A DNA stretch of 64,000 bases from CAZPBN01 sp964584935 (GTDB taxonomy: Bacteria; Acidobacteriota; Aminicenantia; Aminicenantales; Aminicenantaceae). The DNA lies in assembly GCA_964584935.1 (NCBI GenBank), contig CAZPBN010000006.1, forward strand, positions 1-64,000, read 5' to 3'. Shown piece by piece: positions 17,369 through 26,872 of this stretch. The notes under the pieces are model-generated. The model was not told where the DNA came from. It searched no databases and was given only the letters and a program-made list of their open reading frames with translations. The position numbers were made by a program, and so were the translations under genes. Every line of letters starts with the position of its first letter. Position 1 is the stretch's first letter.

Positions 17369-18175
17369 ATGTCTTTACTGAAAGCACAAAATCTAGTTAA
17401 AAGCTATAACAGCCGGGTCGTGGTCAAGGGAGTGGATATCGAGATTGCTTCCGGTGAAATCGTTGGATTTCTGGGAAGAAATGGAGCTGGAAAAACAACA
17501 TCATTTCAAATAATAGCAGGCCTTATCAAACCGGATAGCGGAATGACTTATCTGGATAATAAAGACATTTCCAAGTTGACGGCCCCCCAAAGAGCCCTTG
17601 AAGGAATCACCTATCTCCCTCAGGAAAGCTCTGTTTTTCTTAATGCTTCTGTTGAAGAAAACCTTAAAATCATTCTGGAATTTCAACCGTTGGAAAAAAC
17701 CGAACAAAAGGGCGTAATCCGCAGGCTTTTAGGGGAACTCGGCCTCTCTCATTTGTCCAAACAACCGGCACACAGTCTTTCCGGAGGGGAAAGGAGGCGA
17801 CTCGAAATCTGTCGCTCTCTCATCCTTCAACCCAAATTCCTCTTCTTAGATGAACCATTTACGGGAATCGATCCTTTAACAATCATCGAACTACAGAAAA
17901 TCATACTGAACTTGAAAAAGAAAAACATAGGGATTGTCATTTCCGACCACAACGTCCGCGACACTTTAAAAGTGACGGACCGCGCTTATATAATAGACAA
18001 CGGCTCTATTTTAATCAAAGGACCTCCCAAAAAAATTGCCAATGACAAAACCGCAAAAAAAGCTTTTTTTGGGGAAAATTTCAAACTGAGAGATGAAGTC
18101 AGCTATTATTCTTCGCGCCGGAAAAATCGATCTCCAGGAGTTTCTCCCAGGAAGTACACAAATAAAAAGAAATAA
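17369..18175 (+). CDS. lptB: LPS export ABC transporter ATP-binding protein LptB
   Basis: The protein has Walker A GRNGAGKTT, the Q-loop region PQESSVF, signature LSGGERRRLEI, Walker B FLFLDEPFTGIDP and the switch ISDHNVRDTL, all in the LptB form. LptB powers extraction of LPS from the inner membrane with LptFG, so the cell should have an outer membrane. At 268 residues it is about 25 longer than usual: the normal end is near FFGENFKL, and the extra basic tail is encoded where the gene overlaps the 3' end of the opposite-strand gene. No lptA, lptC or rpoN lies nearby. Confidence 0.93.
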   Translation: MSLLKAQNLVKSYNSRVVVKGVDIEIASGEIVGFLGRNGAGKTTSFQIIAGLIKPDSGMTYLDNKDISKLTAPQRALEGITYLPQESSVFLNASVEENLKIILEFQPLEKTEQKGVIRRLLGELGLSHLSKQPAHSLSGGERRRLEICRSLILQPKFLFLDEPFTGIDPLTIIELQKIILNLKKKNIGIVISDHNVRDTLKVTDRAYIIDNGSILIKGPPKKIANDKTAKKAFFGENFKLRDEVSYYSSRRKNRSPGVSPRKYTNKKK

Positions 18176-19371
18176 ATACCGGTCAATACTAAATAAAATA
18201 TCACCACTTGAACCGCTGATACAGCGACCAGCCCGAAAATAGAAACATTCATCATCAAAGAAGCAATAAAAATGGAAGCAAACCAGAATACAGCTACGAA
18301 GATCAGATCAAAAAATCTGGATTTGAGCATATCAAAGGTTGGAGAAGATGAACGTTTTCTCTGTTCTTCTTTTGCAGACGTAAGGTCAAATTTTTCAATA
18401 GGGTGCTCCTCCTCTTGCTTCCAAGGAGCTTCTTTTTGATGCTTTTCACCTGCCCCAAAATCCCTTTCCAGATCAATCAATTTTTTCTGCTTTTCTTTAA
18501 GTTCTTTTTTCTGAGTTTCTTCATCTTTTTGTTCCCCTTGTTTTTCAAATTCCTCTTCTGTCTCAATCTCTATATTCCCACTTTTTTCTTCTGAATCCTC
18601 ATCTCTAAAAACCGTGTCATCATGAACAATTTCTCTCAGTTCAAAATACTCTTTTTTTCTTTCCGCTTTCTCTAAATCTTCTTCTTTTCCTGTTTTTTTT
18701 ATCTCTTCAGCCCAAGTAGGCGTTCTCTCTTTATCGTTCTGTTTAACACTTTCTTCCTGGGTATCACTATCTTTCTGAGTCTCGCTGTCTTTAATCCCTC
18801 TCTCTTTTTTTATTGAATTGATAAATCTATCAATTTCAGCTTTTTTTTCTTCTTCAAACTCTGTTGTTCCCTGCCCTGGTTTTTTAGATTCTGTTTCCAA
18901 TTCTTCAGATGAAGAAATTTTTTCCCCTTCTTTCTCCTTTAAAAAATCCAGGATGCTCTGTCCAATCTTATCGACTTCTGGCATTTCTTCAGGTAGAGAT
19001 TCTCCACTGTCCTTTTCTTTATCCTCTGCCTGTCTTTCCTCTTGAGATAAAGATTCATCTTCTAACTCTTCTTCCTTTTTGAATTCACCTGGGGGCTCTT
19101 CTTCTTTGATTTCTTCTTCAGAATCATCTTCTTTATTTAAAATTCCTGTGGTGGACTCTTTTTCCTGCTCTTCTTCTTTATCCTCCTGTTCTTCATCTCT
19201 CTCCTCATCACTACTTTCATATTCATCATCTGCGGCAGGAATCTTTTCATTAGATGTATCTTCATTAATCTCTGTTTCCTCAGAAAATACGAGTCTTGTT
19301 CCACATTTTAAGCAATATTCAGAATCTTCATCAACAACGGATTTACAGTAAGGACACCTTTTTATTGACAT
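18106..19371 (-). CDS. Zinc-ribbon protein with long acidic linker and C-terminal membrane domain
   Basis: The 421-residue protein starts with a zinc ribbon (CPYCKSVVDEDSEYCLKCG, two CxxC knuckles). A very charged Glu/Lys/Ser/Asp-rich region follows (about 30-335), likely disordered or coiled coil. Two or three membrane helices end the protein (about 350-405), closing with FLGETPGDRFF, which resembles the GxTxGxR motif of RDD-family membrane proteins. Function unknown. Its last 70 bases overlap the end of lptB on the other strand. No upstream partner is apparent. Confidence 0.72.
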   Translation of the reverse strand: MSIKRCPYCKSVVDEDSEYCLKCGTRLVFSEETEINEDTSNEKIPAADDEYESSDEERDEEQEDKEEEQEKESTTGILNKEDDSEEEIKEEEPPGEFKKEEELEDESLSQEERQAEDKEKDSGESLPEEMPEVDKIGQSILDFLKEKEGEKISSSEELETESKKPGQGTTEFEEEKKAEIDRFINSIKKERGIKDSETQKDSDTQEESVKQNDKERTPTWAEEIKKTGKEEDLEKAERKKEYFELREIVHDDTVFRDEDSEEKSGNIEIETEEEFEKQGEQKDEETQKKELKEKQKKLIDLERDFGAGEKHQKEAPWKQEEEHPIEKFDLTSAKEEQRKRSSSPTFDMLKSRFFDLIFVAVFWFASIFIASLMMNVSIFGLVAVSAVQVVIFYLVLTGIYFFLFVYFLGETPGDRFFRREE

Positions 19372-19420
19372 TTATTCTATTTATAAATCTAAACTTATCA
19401 TTTGTCAATAAAATTGCTCA

Positions 19421-19449
19421 TTGACATAAAAGAAAAAATCTAATAAATA
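19421..19449 (+). promoter_or_regulatory. Likely tRNA promoter
   Basis: TTGACA (19421-19426), a 17-base spacer and TAAATA (19444-19449) end 17 bases before the mature tRNA 5' end. Confidence 0.5.
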
Positions 19450-19466
19450 TGAATGTGGATTGTTCA

Positions 19467-19541
19467 GGGCGATTAACTCAGCGGTAGAGTGCTACCTTCA
19501 CACGGTAGAAGTCACAGGTTCAAATCCTGTATCGCCCACCA
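19467..19541 (+). tRNA. tRNA-Val (anticodon CAC)
   Basis: A full cloverleaf can be read. The acceptor arms GGGCGAT and ATCGCCC pair over seven bases. The D arm is ACTC/GAGT, the anticodon stem CTACC/GGTAG surrounds loop TTCACAC, and the T arm is ACAGG-TTCAAAT-CCTGT. The anticodon is CAC, reading the valine codon GUG. The 3' CCA is encoded (19539-19541). Confidence 0.95.
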
Positions 19542-19570
19542 TTCAGAATTGCAAAAGAAAAGTTTGTTGA

Positions 19571-20917
19571 TCACAGACTATTGACTTTTTCAATATAAGC
19601 GTTCACATCAAATTTCGACTGGGCTCCCTTATAACTCATATACCTGATTTTTCCGAAAACCGGTCGCTGAAACCAGGCACGATCATGCACACCCCCTACG
19701 GACCAAGCCATGCCTGCATATCCATTGGGATCTCTTCCGTCCAGTTCATATTTATCATTGAGAACTATTGCCGTTTTCAAAGCTTCTTCCGGCGTTTTTG
19801 TCCACTCTAAAATCTTTTTTGCCCAGTACATTCTTAAATAGCCGTGCATCTTCCCTGTTTTAACCATTTCTTTCTGAGCAGCATTCCACAGGTCATCATG
19901 AGTTTGACCCCTTTCAAACTGGTCAAGGGAATATATATATTCCCTTTTATCACGCCTGTGCTCATTGAGCGTTTTCTTTGCCCAATCAGGAAAGCCTTCA
20001 AAATTATCATAATACTCATTGTAAAAACAGAAATTATCCGAAAGCTCCCTCCTCACAACGAGTTCCTCTATAAAGGCTTCTTGTTCCTCTGCCTTTTCGC
20101 TCTTTTTTTGTATTTCGAGCATGATTCTCTGGGCAGAAATCTGACCGAAGTGAAGATAAGGGGAAAGATTTGATTGACCATCCAAATTGGGATCATTTCT
20201 ATTTTTGTCGTATTTTGAAATTTTGTGTTTTATGAACTGGCTGAGCATGGAAAAAGCTGCTTTCTCTCCAGGCTCAATCCAGGTAACTTCTGAAACCGTT
20301 CTGTCAATTTTCAGGCTCTTTTCCACTTGACTCCAGTCTACCTTTTTCTCTTTTTTGTCCCAATGAAAAGGATGTTTCTTGAGAGAAGGGAATTCATCTG
20401 TAAACTCTTTGATCTGACGTCTAATTTTGGGGCGAAAAGTCCGGGCTGCAAACTCTTTTTTGGGTGAGGCGATCCAGCATGGAACGATATTATGAGTGTC
20501 CACTTCATAAACAGGAATGTTGATTTGATTCAATACACTCTCTTTCCATTCTTTTTTCAGTCGCAGGGGATCAAAATCAGTGACAAGAGCGCTCACGTTG
20601 TGCTGCGCCACAAATTGGGCAATCTCTTCTCCGGGTGAACCATTTAGAAGAAAAAAAGGAATGTTTTTTTCTTCAAGATATTTCTCTGTTTCCCGGAGCC
20701 CCTGGAACATAAAACTGTATTGCCTGATAGTTGCCCCGAGAAATTGGGGAACCACACAGAAGACAACTCCCAGAGAAGTTTTCTTCTCGAAGGCTTTTTC
20801 CTGAGAAAAAAAGAGAGCCCAGTTATCATGAGCTCTCTGATCACGGCTCATCCAGTATATAATGGGACCTGCTTTTTCTTCTCTTTGTTTCAATATTCTT
20901 ACGCGTTCTGGCTTCAT
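19571..20917 (-). CDS. phrB: Class II CPD photolyase
   Basis: This 448-residue deoxyribodipyrimidine photolyase repairs UV-induced cyclobutane dimers with FADH2 and light. The class II family is shown by IIYWMSRDQRAHDNWAL near the N-terminus, FVVRREL-type LVVRRELSDNF around 290, DGRDPNGYAGMAWSVGG in the FAD-binding region and a C-terminal WFQRPVFGKIRYMSY. The length matches the class. It is a single-gene unit downstream of tRNA-Val on the opposite strand. The gene name phrB is used loosely, as class II enzymes are distinct from the E. coli class I enzyme. Confidence 0.92.
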   Translation of the reverse strand: MKPERVRILKQREEKAGPIIYWMSRDQRAHDNWALFFSQEKAFEKKTSLGVVFCVVPQFLGATIRQYSFMFQGLRETEKYLEEKNIPFFLLNGSPGEEIAQFVAQHNVSALVTDFDPLRLKKEWKESVLNQINIPVYEVDTHNIVPCWIASPKKEFAARTFRPKIRRQIKEFTDEFPSLKKHPFHWDKKEKKVDWSQVEKSLKIDRTVSEVTWIEPGEKAAFSMLSQFIKHKISKYDKNRNDPNLDGQSNLSPYLHFGQISAQRIMLEIQKKSEKAEEQEAFIEELVVRRELSDNFCFYNEYYDNFEGFPDWAKKTLNEHRRDKREYIYSLDQFERGQTHDDLWNAAQKEMVKTGKMHGYLRMYWAKKILEWTKTPEEALKTAIVLNDKYELDGRDPNGYAGMAWSVGGVHDRAWFQRPVFGKIRYMSYKGAQSKFDVNAYIEKVNSL

Positions 20918-21036
20918 TTTATTATCCGTATTATATCAATAATATATGAAAATATCTCCAAACATTATGAAATAACAACCCCTTGTTAACTTTCGTTTGG
21001 AATGGCTGTTATCCAAAAAATGGAGGAATCCCTATT

Positions 21037-22464
21037 ATGAAAGTGCTTTTAACAGGTGCTACGGGCTATATCGGAAGAAGACTTAAAGAAAGACTCCTCG
21101 AAGACAAAAATCTTCAGCTTCGTTTATTCGTCAGGAACGAAAAAAAAGTCCGGAATAAATACAGAGACCGGCTGGAAATTTTTGAGGGCAGCACTTTTGA
21201 TAAGAAATCTCTTCAAAAAGCTCTTGAAGGTATCAATGTCGCCTATTACTTGATCCATTCTATGGGCACAGGTGGTTATTTCAAAAAGCTCGACCGTTTA
21301 AGCGCTGAAAATTTTCTTCATGCTTGCATAGAGGCAAAGGTCCAAAGAATCATTTATCTGGGCGGTCTGGGGAAAAAGAATACAGCAAGCAGGCATCTTT
21401 TAAGCAGGATAGAGACAGGAGAAATCCTCAGCAGTCAGCCCGGATCCATTCAGACCATATGGTTTAGAGCTGGAATCATCATAGGTTCAGGAAGCGCCAG
21501 TTTTGAAATCATTCGAAATCTTGTTCAAAAGCTTCCCCTGATGATCACACCAAAATGGGTCCGCACAAAAACCCAACCCATCGGCATCCATGATGTGTTG
21601 GAATATCTCTTTCAGGCAAAAGATCTCAACAAAATCCATAATCTGGTCGTGGATATCGGATCGACTCAGATAAGTTTTAAGGAGATGGTTCTCAGAGCTT
21701 CCAAGGTTATGAAACTAAAGAGGATTTTGATTCCTACTCCCCTACTGACACCAAAGCTTTCTTCCTATTGGTTGATCCTCATCACTCCTGTTTCCTATGG
21801 GATAGCCAAAGCTTTGTTGGAGGGGCTGAAATCAGAGACCGTGATTCAAAACGACAATGCTCAAAAATATTTTCCAGATATTTCACCACTTTCTTACGAA
21901 GAAACCATCAAAATGGCTCTTGGAGAGATAGAAAAAAAACAAATTATCAGCCGGTGGTGCGACAGCAGCGGAAAAGAAGTCTGTGATATAAAAGATCAAG
22001 ACCGCATCGAATCAGCTGTATTTGCTGAAAAAATCGCTTATGACCTAAAAAAAATTGCACCTGAAAAAATATTTGTTTCCATTCAATCAATCGGCGGGGA
22101 AAACGGATGGTTCAGATACGATTGGTTGTGGAGATTGAGAGGCTTCATAGATAAGCTTTTCGGCGGGCCCGGTTTGAACCGAGGACGGAGAGATCCAGCT
22201 GCATTGAGAATCGGGGATAGTCTGGATTTCTGGAAGGTTATCGATTTAAAAAGAGGCAAAAGGCTTCTTCTTTTGAATCAAATGAAGCTTCCCGGAAAAG
22301 GTTGGCTTGAATTTCATATAGAAAATAATACTTTTGTTCAAACTGTTCATTTTCTTCCCAAGGGACTTGGGGGAAGATTGTACTGGTATTTCATCAAGCC
22401 TTTTCATATCCTTATTTTTTCAGACCTTGCCAAGGGGATTATGAAACGGGCCCAATATTGTTAA
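21037..22464 (+). CDS. NAD(P)-binding SDR protein with DUF2867-like C-terminal domain
   Basis: The start at 21037 is set by GGAGG at 21022-21026; an in-frame TTG further upstream is less likely. The N-terminal Rossmann domain has LLTGATGYIGRRL (4-16) and an atypical short-chain dehydrogenase core (NVAYYLIHSMG, IIYLGGLG) like the YbjT/NmrA group. The C-terminal part (about 310-475; RYDWLWRLRGFIDKLFGGPGL, then DFWKV) matches DUF2867, often fused to such domains. The 475-residue length is normal for the fusion. The role is unknown, possibly ubiquinone or lipid-related. It is convergent with the S9 peptidase gene. Confidence 0.85.
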   Translation: MKVLLTGATGYIGRRLKERLLEDKNLQLRLFVRNEKKVRNKYRDRLEIFEGSTFDKKSLQKALEGINVAYYLIHSMGTGGYFKKLDRLSAENFLHACIEAKVQRIIYLGGLGKKNTASRHLLSRIETGEILSSQPGSIQTIWFRAGIIIGSGSASFEIIRNLVQKLPLMITPKWVRTKTQPIGIHDVLEYLFQAKDLNKIHNLVVDIGSTQISFKEMVLRASKVMKLKRILIPTPLLTPKLSSYWLILITPVSYGIAKALLEGLKSETVIQNDNAQKYFPDISPLSYEETIKMALGEIEKKQIISRWCDSSGKEVCDIKDQDRIESAVFAEKIAYDLKKIAPEKIFVSIQSIGGENGWFRYDWLWRLRGFIDKLFGGPGLNRGRRDPAALRIGDSLDFWKVIDLKRGKRLLLLNQMKLPGKGWLEFHIENNTFVQTVHFLPKGLGGRLYWYFIKPFHILIFSDLAKGIMKRAQYC

Positions 22465-22519
22465 AAAATGTGGCGAAATTTCACCATCATTTATTAATTG
22501 ATTTCATCCGTTTCCGCGA

Positions 22520-24502
22520 TTAACGCATGTGTTCGAAGAACCAGGTCAACAAACGATCCATAACGTCAATCCGGTGGGCGTACTCCCGGATTCCATGATA
22601 TTCCCTGGGATAAACAATCATCCTTACGCGTGCCCCGTAATGCTTCAATGCCATGTAAAATTCGTATGCTTGAGAAAGGGGAACCCTCTGGTCATTTTCT
22701 CCGTGAACAATAAGGACAGGTGTTTTAACATTGGAGGCATAGGTTACCGGGGAATTCTGGACATAGACCTCCTGGTGTTCATAAGGAGGCTCATTGAAAT
22801 ACCCGATAAGAAAAGAAGGCTCATCGGTTAGAGCATATTCGGTAACAAGGTTGGTAACTCCCGCTGAAACATAAGCCGCTTGAAAACGGTCTGTTTGGGT
22901 AACAATCCAGGATGTAAGATACCCTCCGTAGCTTCCACCTCCAACACACATTCTCTCAGGATCGACCCATCCTTTATCGATAAGGGCATCCACTCCGCTC
23001 ATAACATCGCTTATGGGGCCCCGGCCCCAGTTTTCCACATTGGCTGTCATCCATGCCATTCCGGAACCAGAGCTGCCCCTGAAATTGGGAAGAAATACCA
23101 TCCAATCCATGGAAGCAAAAAGTTGGGCCCAATTGTCGACATGAGCTCCCTTACCCCAATTGTAAGCAGGGCCGCCGTGAAACCACACGACGAGAGGAAC
23201 CTTTTTGCCCGGCTTAAAAGTCGGAGGCTTAACAATGATACCGAACACATCCCGGCCGTCTTTCGCATTTTTCCAGCGGAATTCCTCGACTTTACCCAAT
23301 TGTATTTCTTCAAAAAAGCGGTTGAAAGAGGTCAGGGCACGTGTTTCTCCTTTATCGAGATAAGCCGCCCAAATTTCGGGTGGAGAGTCAGTTGTCTCGT
23401 TGAGATAAACAGCCCGGCTTCCGTCTGCGTTCACATCCCAGTGACTTCCCCAATAAGGGATGATGGAGCGGTCCATCCGGAACAGCTTCTCCGTCTTTCC
23501 TTCGAGAGAGAGCTTGATAAGATAGTTGTGAGGCCCTTCGGCTATCGCAGCCAGGATTTCCTCTTCTCCCGGGTGCCAGACCAAATCCCAAACATTGCCG
23601 GGATAATTTTCAAGTAATCCAAAAGGTTTCTCTCCCGATCCGGCTTGAACCTTGACAATCCCCCTCTCTTTAAAAGTGCCCACCGGACCGATAAAAGCCA
23701 GCCAATCTCCTCCAGGTGAAAAGCACGGAGCTGCCAGGGCATTGAGTTTGCTGCAGAGAATTTTTTCCTCCATAGTTTTGACATCCAGCAGGACCAAACG
23801 GCTTTGATATTCATTTCCTTCGGCAGTTGGGATATCGGACAGCCGCAAAGCCAGAGTTTTCCCATCCGGCGCCCAACGGAAATCAAACACCGTCCTTCCT
23901 TCTCGGGAAAGAGGACGGACTTTCCCTGAATCCAGCTCAAGCAACCAAAGCCGCGTATGAAGACGGTACTCGTCAATAACAACGGCATCATATCCTTTTT
24001 TTTGCAGCTTCCTTTCTTTGTCACCGGGGAGATCTCTTTTAAGAAAGGCAATCATTTTACCATCAGGAGACCATTCCAATCCCCGGATAGAGTTATCCTC
24101 AAAGGTCAATTGTTGAAGCTTTGCTGTTTCCGGCGACATCATGTATATTTGAGATGTCTTCTCTTTCTCTTTTCGAAAGAGAAAAGCGAGGCTTTCTCCG
24201 GAAGGGGACCAACGCGGAGCGGATTGTGATCCTTCCGCTTCAGTGATTTGATGCAGCTTCTTGCCTTCCCAAGAGACCATCCATATCCTGGAATGCCTCC
24301 GGTGATCATCTCCATATTCAGAAACCACAAAAGAAACCCAATTTCCATCTGGCGAAATACGGGGATCGGAAATCCTTTTGATCCTGAACATGTCTTCAGG
24401 GTCAAATAGCCTTTTCTCTTGCCCGGCTGCTGGAGACAACAAAGCCAGACCGAGCAATATACAAAGGAAAAACAAAAAAAATACTTTTGATGGGAAACGC
24501 AT
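22520..24502 (-). CDS. Secreted S9 family prolyl-oligopeptidase-type peptidase
   Basis: Starting at 24502 (660 residues) places AAAGGAGG just before the ATG and gives a clean signal peptide (VFFLFFLCILLGLALLSPAAGQ). The N-terminal part is a beta-propeller of WD40/TolB-like blades (repeated DPRISPDGNWVSF, WSPDGKMIAFLKR). The C-terminal alpha/beta hydrolase has the nucleophile Ser524 in GGGSYGGYLTSW, an acid in HGENDQRVP and a histidine in REYHGIREYAH. The family includes acylaminoacyl and dipeptidyl peptidases that trim short peptides. It probably acts in the periplasm with the S46 enzyme transcribed divergently. Confidence 0.93.
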   Translation of the reverse strand: MRFPSKVFFLFFLCILLGLALLSPAAGQEKRLFDPEDMFRIKRISDPRISPDGNWVSFVVSEYGDDHRRHSRIWMVSWEGKKLHQITEAEGSQSAPRWSPSGESLAFLFRKEKEKTSQIYMMSPETAKLQQLTFEDNSIRGLEWSPDGKMIAFLKRDLPGDKERKLQKKGYDAVVIDEYRLHTRLWLLELDSGKVRPLSREGRTVFDFRWAPDGKTLALRLSDIPTAEGNEYQSRLVLLDVKTMEEKILCSKLNALAAPCFSPGGDWLAFIGPVGTFKERGIVKVQAGSGEKPFGLLENYPGNVWDLVWHPGEEEILAAIAEGPHNYLIKLSLEGKTEKLFRMDRSIIPYWGSHWDVNADGSRAVYLNETTDSPPEIWAAYLDKGETRALTSFNRFFEEIQLGKVEEFRWKNAKDGRDVFGIIVKPPTFKPGKKVPLVVWFHGGPAYNWGKGAHVDNWAQLFASMDWMVFLPNFRGSSGSGMAWMTANVENWGRGPISDVMSGVDALIDKGWVDPERMCVGGGSYGGYLTSWIVTQTDRFQAAYVSAGVTNLVTEYALTDEPSFLIGYFNEPPYEHQEVYVQNSPVTYASNVKTPVLIVHGENDQRVPLSQAYEFYMALKHYGARVRMIVYPREYHGIREYAHRIDVMDRLLTWFFEHMR

Positions 24503-24737
24503 ATTAACCTCCTTTATAATCACATCATAATTATTTTAAACTAGCCCCTTCTAAAAAGCCAACCTTTACATATCAAGGAAAACATCATCAACTTTCATGA
24601 ATAAAAGGGACAATCCACAACAAACTGATTGAAACGATTGCGGAAATCTCAGCACCATTTATAAATTGATTTCACCCTGAAATTGAAATATACTTTATAT
24701 TTCTATTTCTACTTGAATAAATTTAAAGAGGTGAACC
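24503..24737. promoter_or_regulatory. Divergent promoter region between two peptidase genes
   Basis: This AT-rich gap separates the S9 gene (leftward) from the S46 gene (rightward) and must hold both promoters. I could not pick a convincing -35/-10 pair. A roughly 39-base stretch at 24639-24677 resembles 22472-22509 and may be a degenerate repeat. Confidence 0.4.
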
Positions 24738-26831
24738 ATGAACATTAAAAATTATTTTTTGTTTGTATGTGTTATTTTGCTCGGATTACTGCTGATTCAA
24801 GTCTGCCCGGAAGTATTGAAAGCTTCTCCTGATGAAGGAATGTGGACTTTTGACAATCCTCCTCTGAAACAACTCAAAGAACGCTACGGATTTACGCCTT
24901 CCCAGGAATGGCTTGACCATGTGCGCTTTTCCAGTGTTCGGTTTATGGACGGTGGTTCCGGTTCCTTTGTCAGTCCCAATGGACTGGTCTTAACCAATCA
25001 TCACGTGGCAGTCGGACAACTTCAGAAAATTTCCACCAAAGATATCAATTATGTTGCAACCGGCCTTCTAGCGAAAACCCGTGATGAAGAACTCAAATGC
25101 CCGGATCTGGAAATCAATGTGCTGGTTTCTATGGAAAACGTAACCAAAAGAGTCCAGGATGCCATTAAAGAAGGACTCAGCGATGTGGAAGCTTTAAAAG
25201 CCAGAAGAGCCATCATCGCAAAGATTGAAAAAGAAAGTCTGGATGAAACAGGGCTTCGCTCCAATGTGGTCAGTCTCTACCATGGAGGCGAGTACTGGCT
25301 GTACAGATATAAGAAATACACAGATGTCCGCCTGGTCATGGCCCCTGAGAGGCAGGCAGCTTATTTCGGAGGGGATTCTGATAATTTCACCTACCCGCGA
25401 TACGATTTGGATATGGCATTCTTCCGCGTTTATGAAAACGGAAAACCCATCCAATCAAAACATTACTTCCAGTGGAATTCCCAAGGACTCGATGAAGGAG
25501 ACCTGGTCTTTGTATCCGGCAATCCCGGTTCCACCGACCGGCTGTACACCTATTCTCGCCTTGAATTCCAGCGGGATTTATACTACCCCATAATCTTAAA
25601 ATACATCGACAGATACATCAAAGCCCTAAGGGAATATTCTCAAGAAGGACCCGAACAGCAGCGCCGTGCTCTTATAAGAATTTTTGGATTAGAAAATGCC
25701 AAAAAAGCCCTAATCGGGGAATACAAAGGACTTCGGGATAAAGAACTGATGGCAAAGCGGAAAATGGAAGAAGAAGCTTTCCGAAAAAAGATTGCCTCCG
25801 ATCCGGAATTGAACGAAAAATACGGAGATGCCTGGGATGTAACCGCAGAGATCATAAAAAAGAGTTCAGAAACATTCCAAGAACGATTTTACCGCCAGCT
25901 CATCGGTTCGCGGATGGCTGGTCTCGCAACAACCATTGTCAGATATGTCACTGAAGTGAAAAAACCTGATGCGGAAAGGCTTCCCAGATATCATGATTCT
26001 GAACTAGAGGAGCTGAGATTCAATCTTTTCTCTCCTGCCCCTATATACAGGGATATGGAGGAAACAATCCTGGCAAAATCCCTCCAGTGGTCTCTGGATG
26101 AGCTGGGAAAAGATGATGAATTCTTAAAAATAGGACTGGACAGCGATCCCCCTGAAAGCGTGGCTAAAGAACTGATTTCTAACACAAAACTGGATGACGT
26201 CAATTTTCGTAAAGAGCTGATCAATGGAGGAGAGCAAGCCGTTAATGAATCAGAAGATCCTCTCATAAAGCTAGCTGTTGAACTTGATCCTTTGATGAGA
26301 AAGAGCGAGAAGTGGTTCCGTGAACATATTGAAAGTGTTCTAACCACAGCCAGTGAAAAAATCGCCAAAGCTCGCTTTGCTGTTTACGGAAAGAGCAAAT
26401 ACCCTGATGCCACCTTTACTCTACGCCTTTCTTACGGAGCAGCTGTTGGATATCCGATGAACGGAACAAAAGCTCCTTATAAAACAACTCTTTATGGCTT
26501 GTACAACCGTTCTTTAGGCTTTGGAAAAAAAGGAGAATTTGCCCTTCCCCAACGCTTCTGGGAACGAAAGGATAAACTTGACTTATCGACTCCGGTTAAT
26601 TTTGTGAGCAGCTGCGACATTATAGGGGGAAACTCAGGTTCTCCGGTCATCAATAAAAAAGCAGACGTGGTTGGAGTCATATTTGACGGGAACATACAAA
26701 GTTTGCCCGGCCGCTTTGTTTATGATGAAACCAAAAACCGGGCTGTCGCTGTTCACAGTGCCTATATGATTGAAGCACTCCGAAAGCTTTATGATGCGGA
26801 CTTTCTTGCCGATGAACTCGAAGGGAAATAA
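24738..26831 (+). CDS. Secreted S46 family dipeptidyl peptidase (DPP7/DPP11-like)
   Basis: The 697-residue protein has a signal peptide (1-29) and a chymotrypsin-like double barrel split by a helical domain, as in S46. The triad is His89 (LTNHHVAVG), Asp225 (YDLDMAFFRVYENG) and Ser633 (GGNSGSPVIN). S46 enzymes remove dipeptides from peptide N-termini in the periplasm and are common in amino-acid-fermenting bacteria. The substrate-selecting residue that separates DPP7 from DPP11 could not be assigned without an alignment. The start is supported by AAAGAGGTGA. Confidence 0.94.
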   Translation: MNIKNYFLFVCVILLGLLLIQVCPEVLKASPDEGMWTFDNPPLKQLKERYGFTPSQEWLDHVRFSSVRFMDGGSGSFVSPNGLVLTNHHVAVGQLQKISTKDINYVATGLLAKTRDEELKCPDLEINVLVSMENVTKRVQDAIKEGLSDVEALKARRAIIAKIEKESLDETGLRSNVVSLYHGGEYWLYRYKKYTDVRLVMAPERQAAYFGGDSDNFTYPRYDLDMAFFRVYENGKPIQSKHYFQWNSQGLDEGDLVFVSGNPGSTDRLYTYSRLEFQRDLYYPIILKYIDRYIKALREYSQEGPEQQRRALIRIFGLENAKKALIGEYKGLRDKELMAKRKMEEEAFRKKIASDPELNEKYGDAWDVTAEIIKKSSETFQERFYRQLIGSRMAGLATTIVRYVTEVKKPDAERLPRYHDSELEELRFNLFSPAPIYRDMEETILAKSLQWSLDELGKDDEFLKIGLDSDPPESVAKELISNTKLDDVNFRKELINGGEQAVNESEDPLIKLAVELDPLMRKSEKWFREHIESVLTTASEKIAKARFAVYGKSKYPDATFTLRLSYGAAVGYPMNGTKAPYKTTLYGLYNRSLGFGKKGEFALPQRFWERKDKLDLSTPVNFVSSCDIIGGNSGSPVINKKADVVGVIFDGNIQSLPGRFVYDETKNRAVAVHSAYMIEALRKLYDADFLADELEGK

Positions 26832-26872
26832 GCTGTGAGATTTTATCGATATTTTATAAACATCTATCAGTT

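Noticed and set aside
18403..19351. Serine-rich open frames on the plus strand
   Set aside because: They are the reverse-complement shadow of the Glu/Lys-rich linker of the zinc-ribbon protein on the minus strand.
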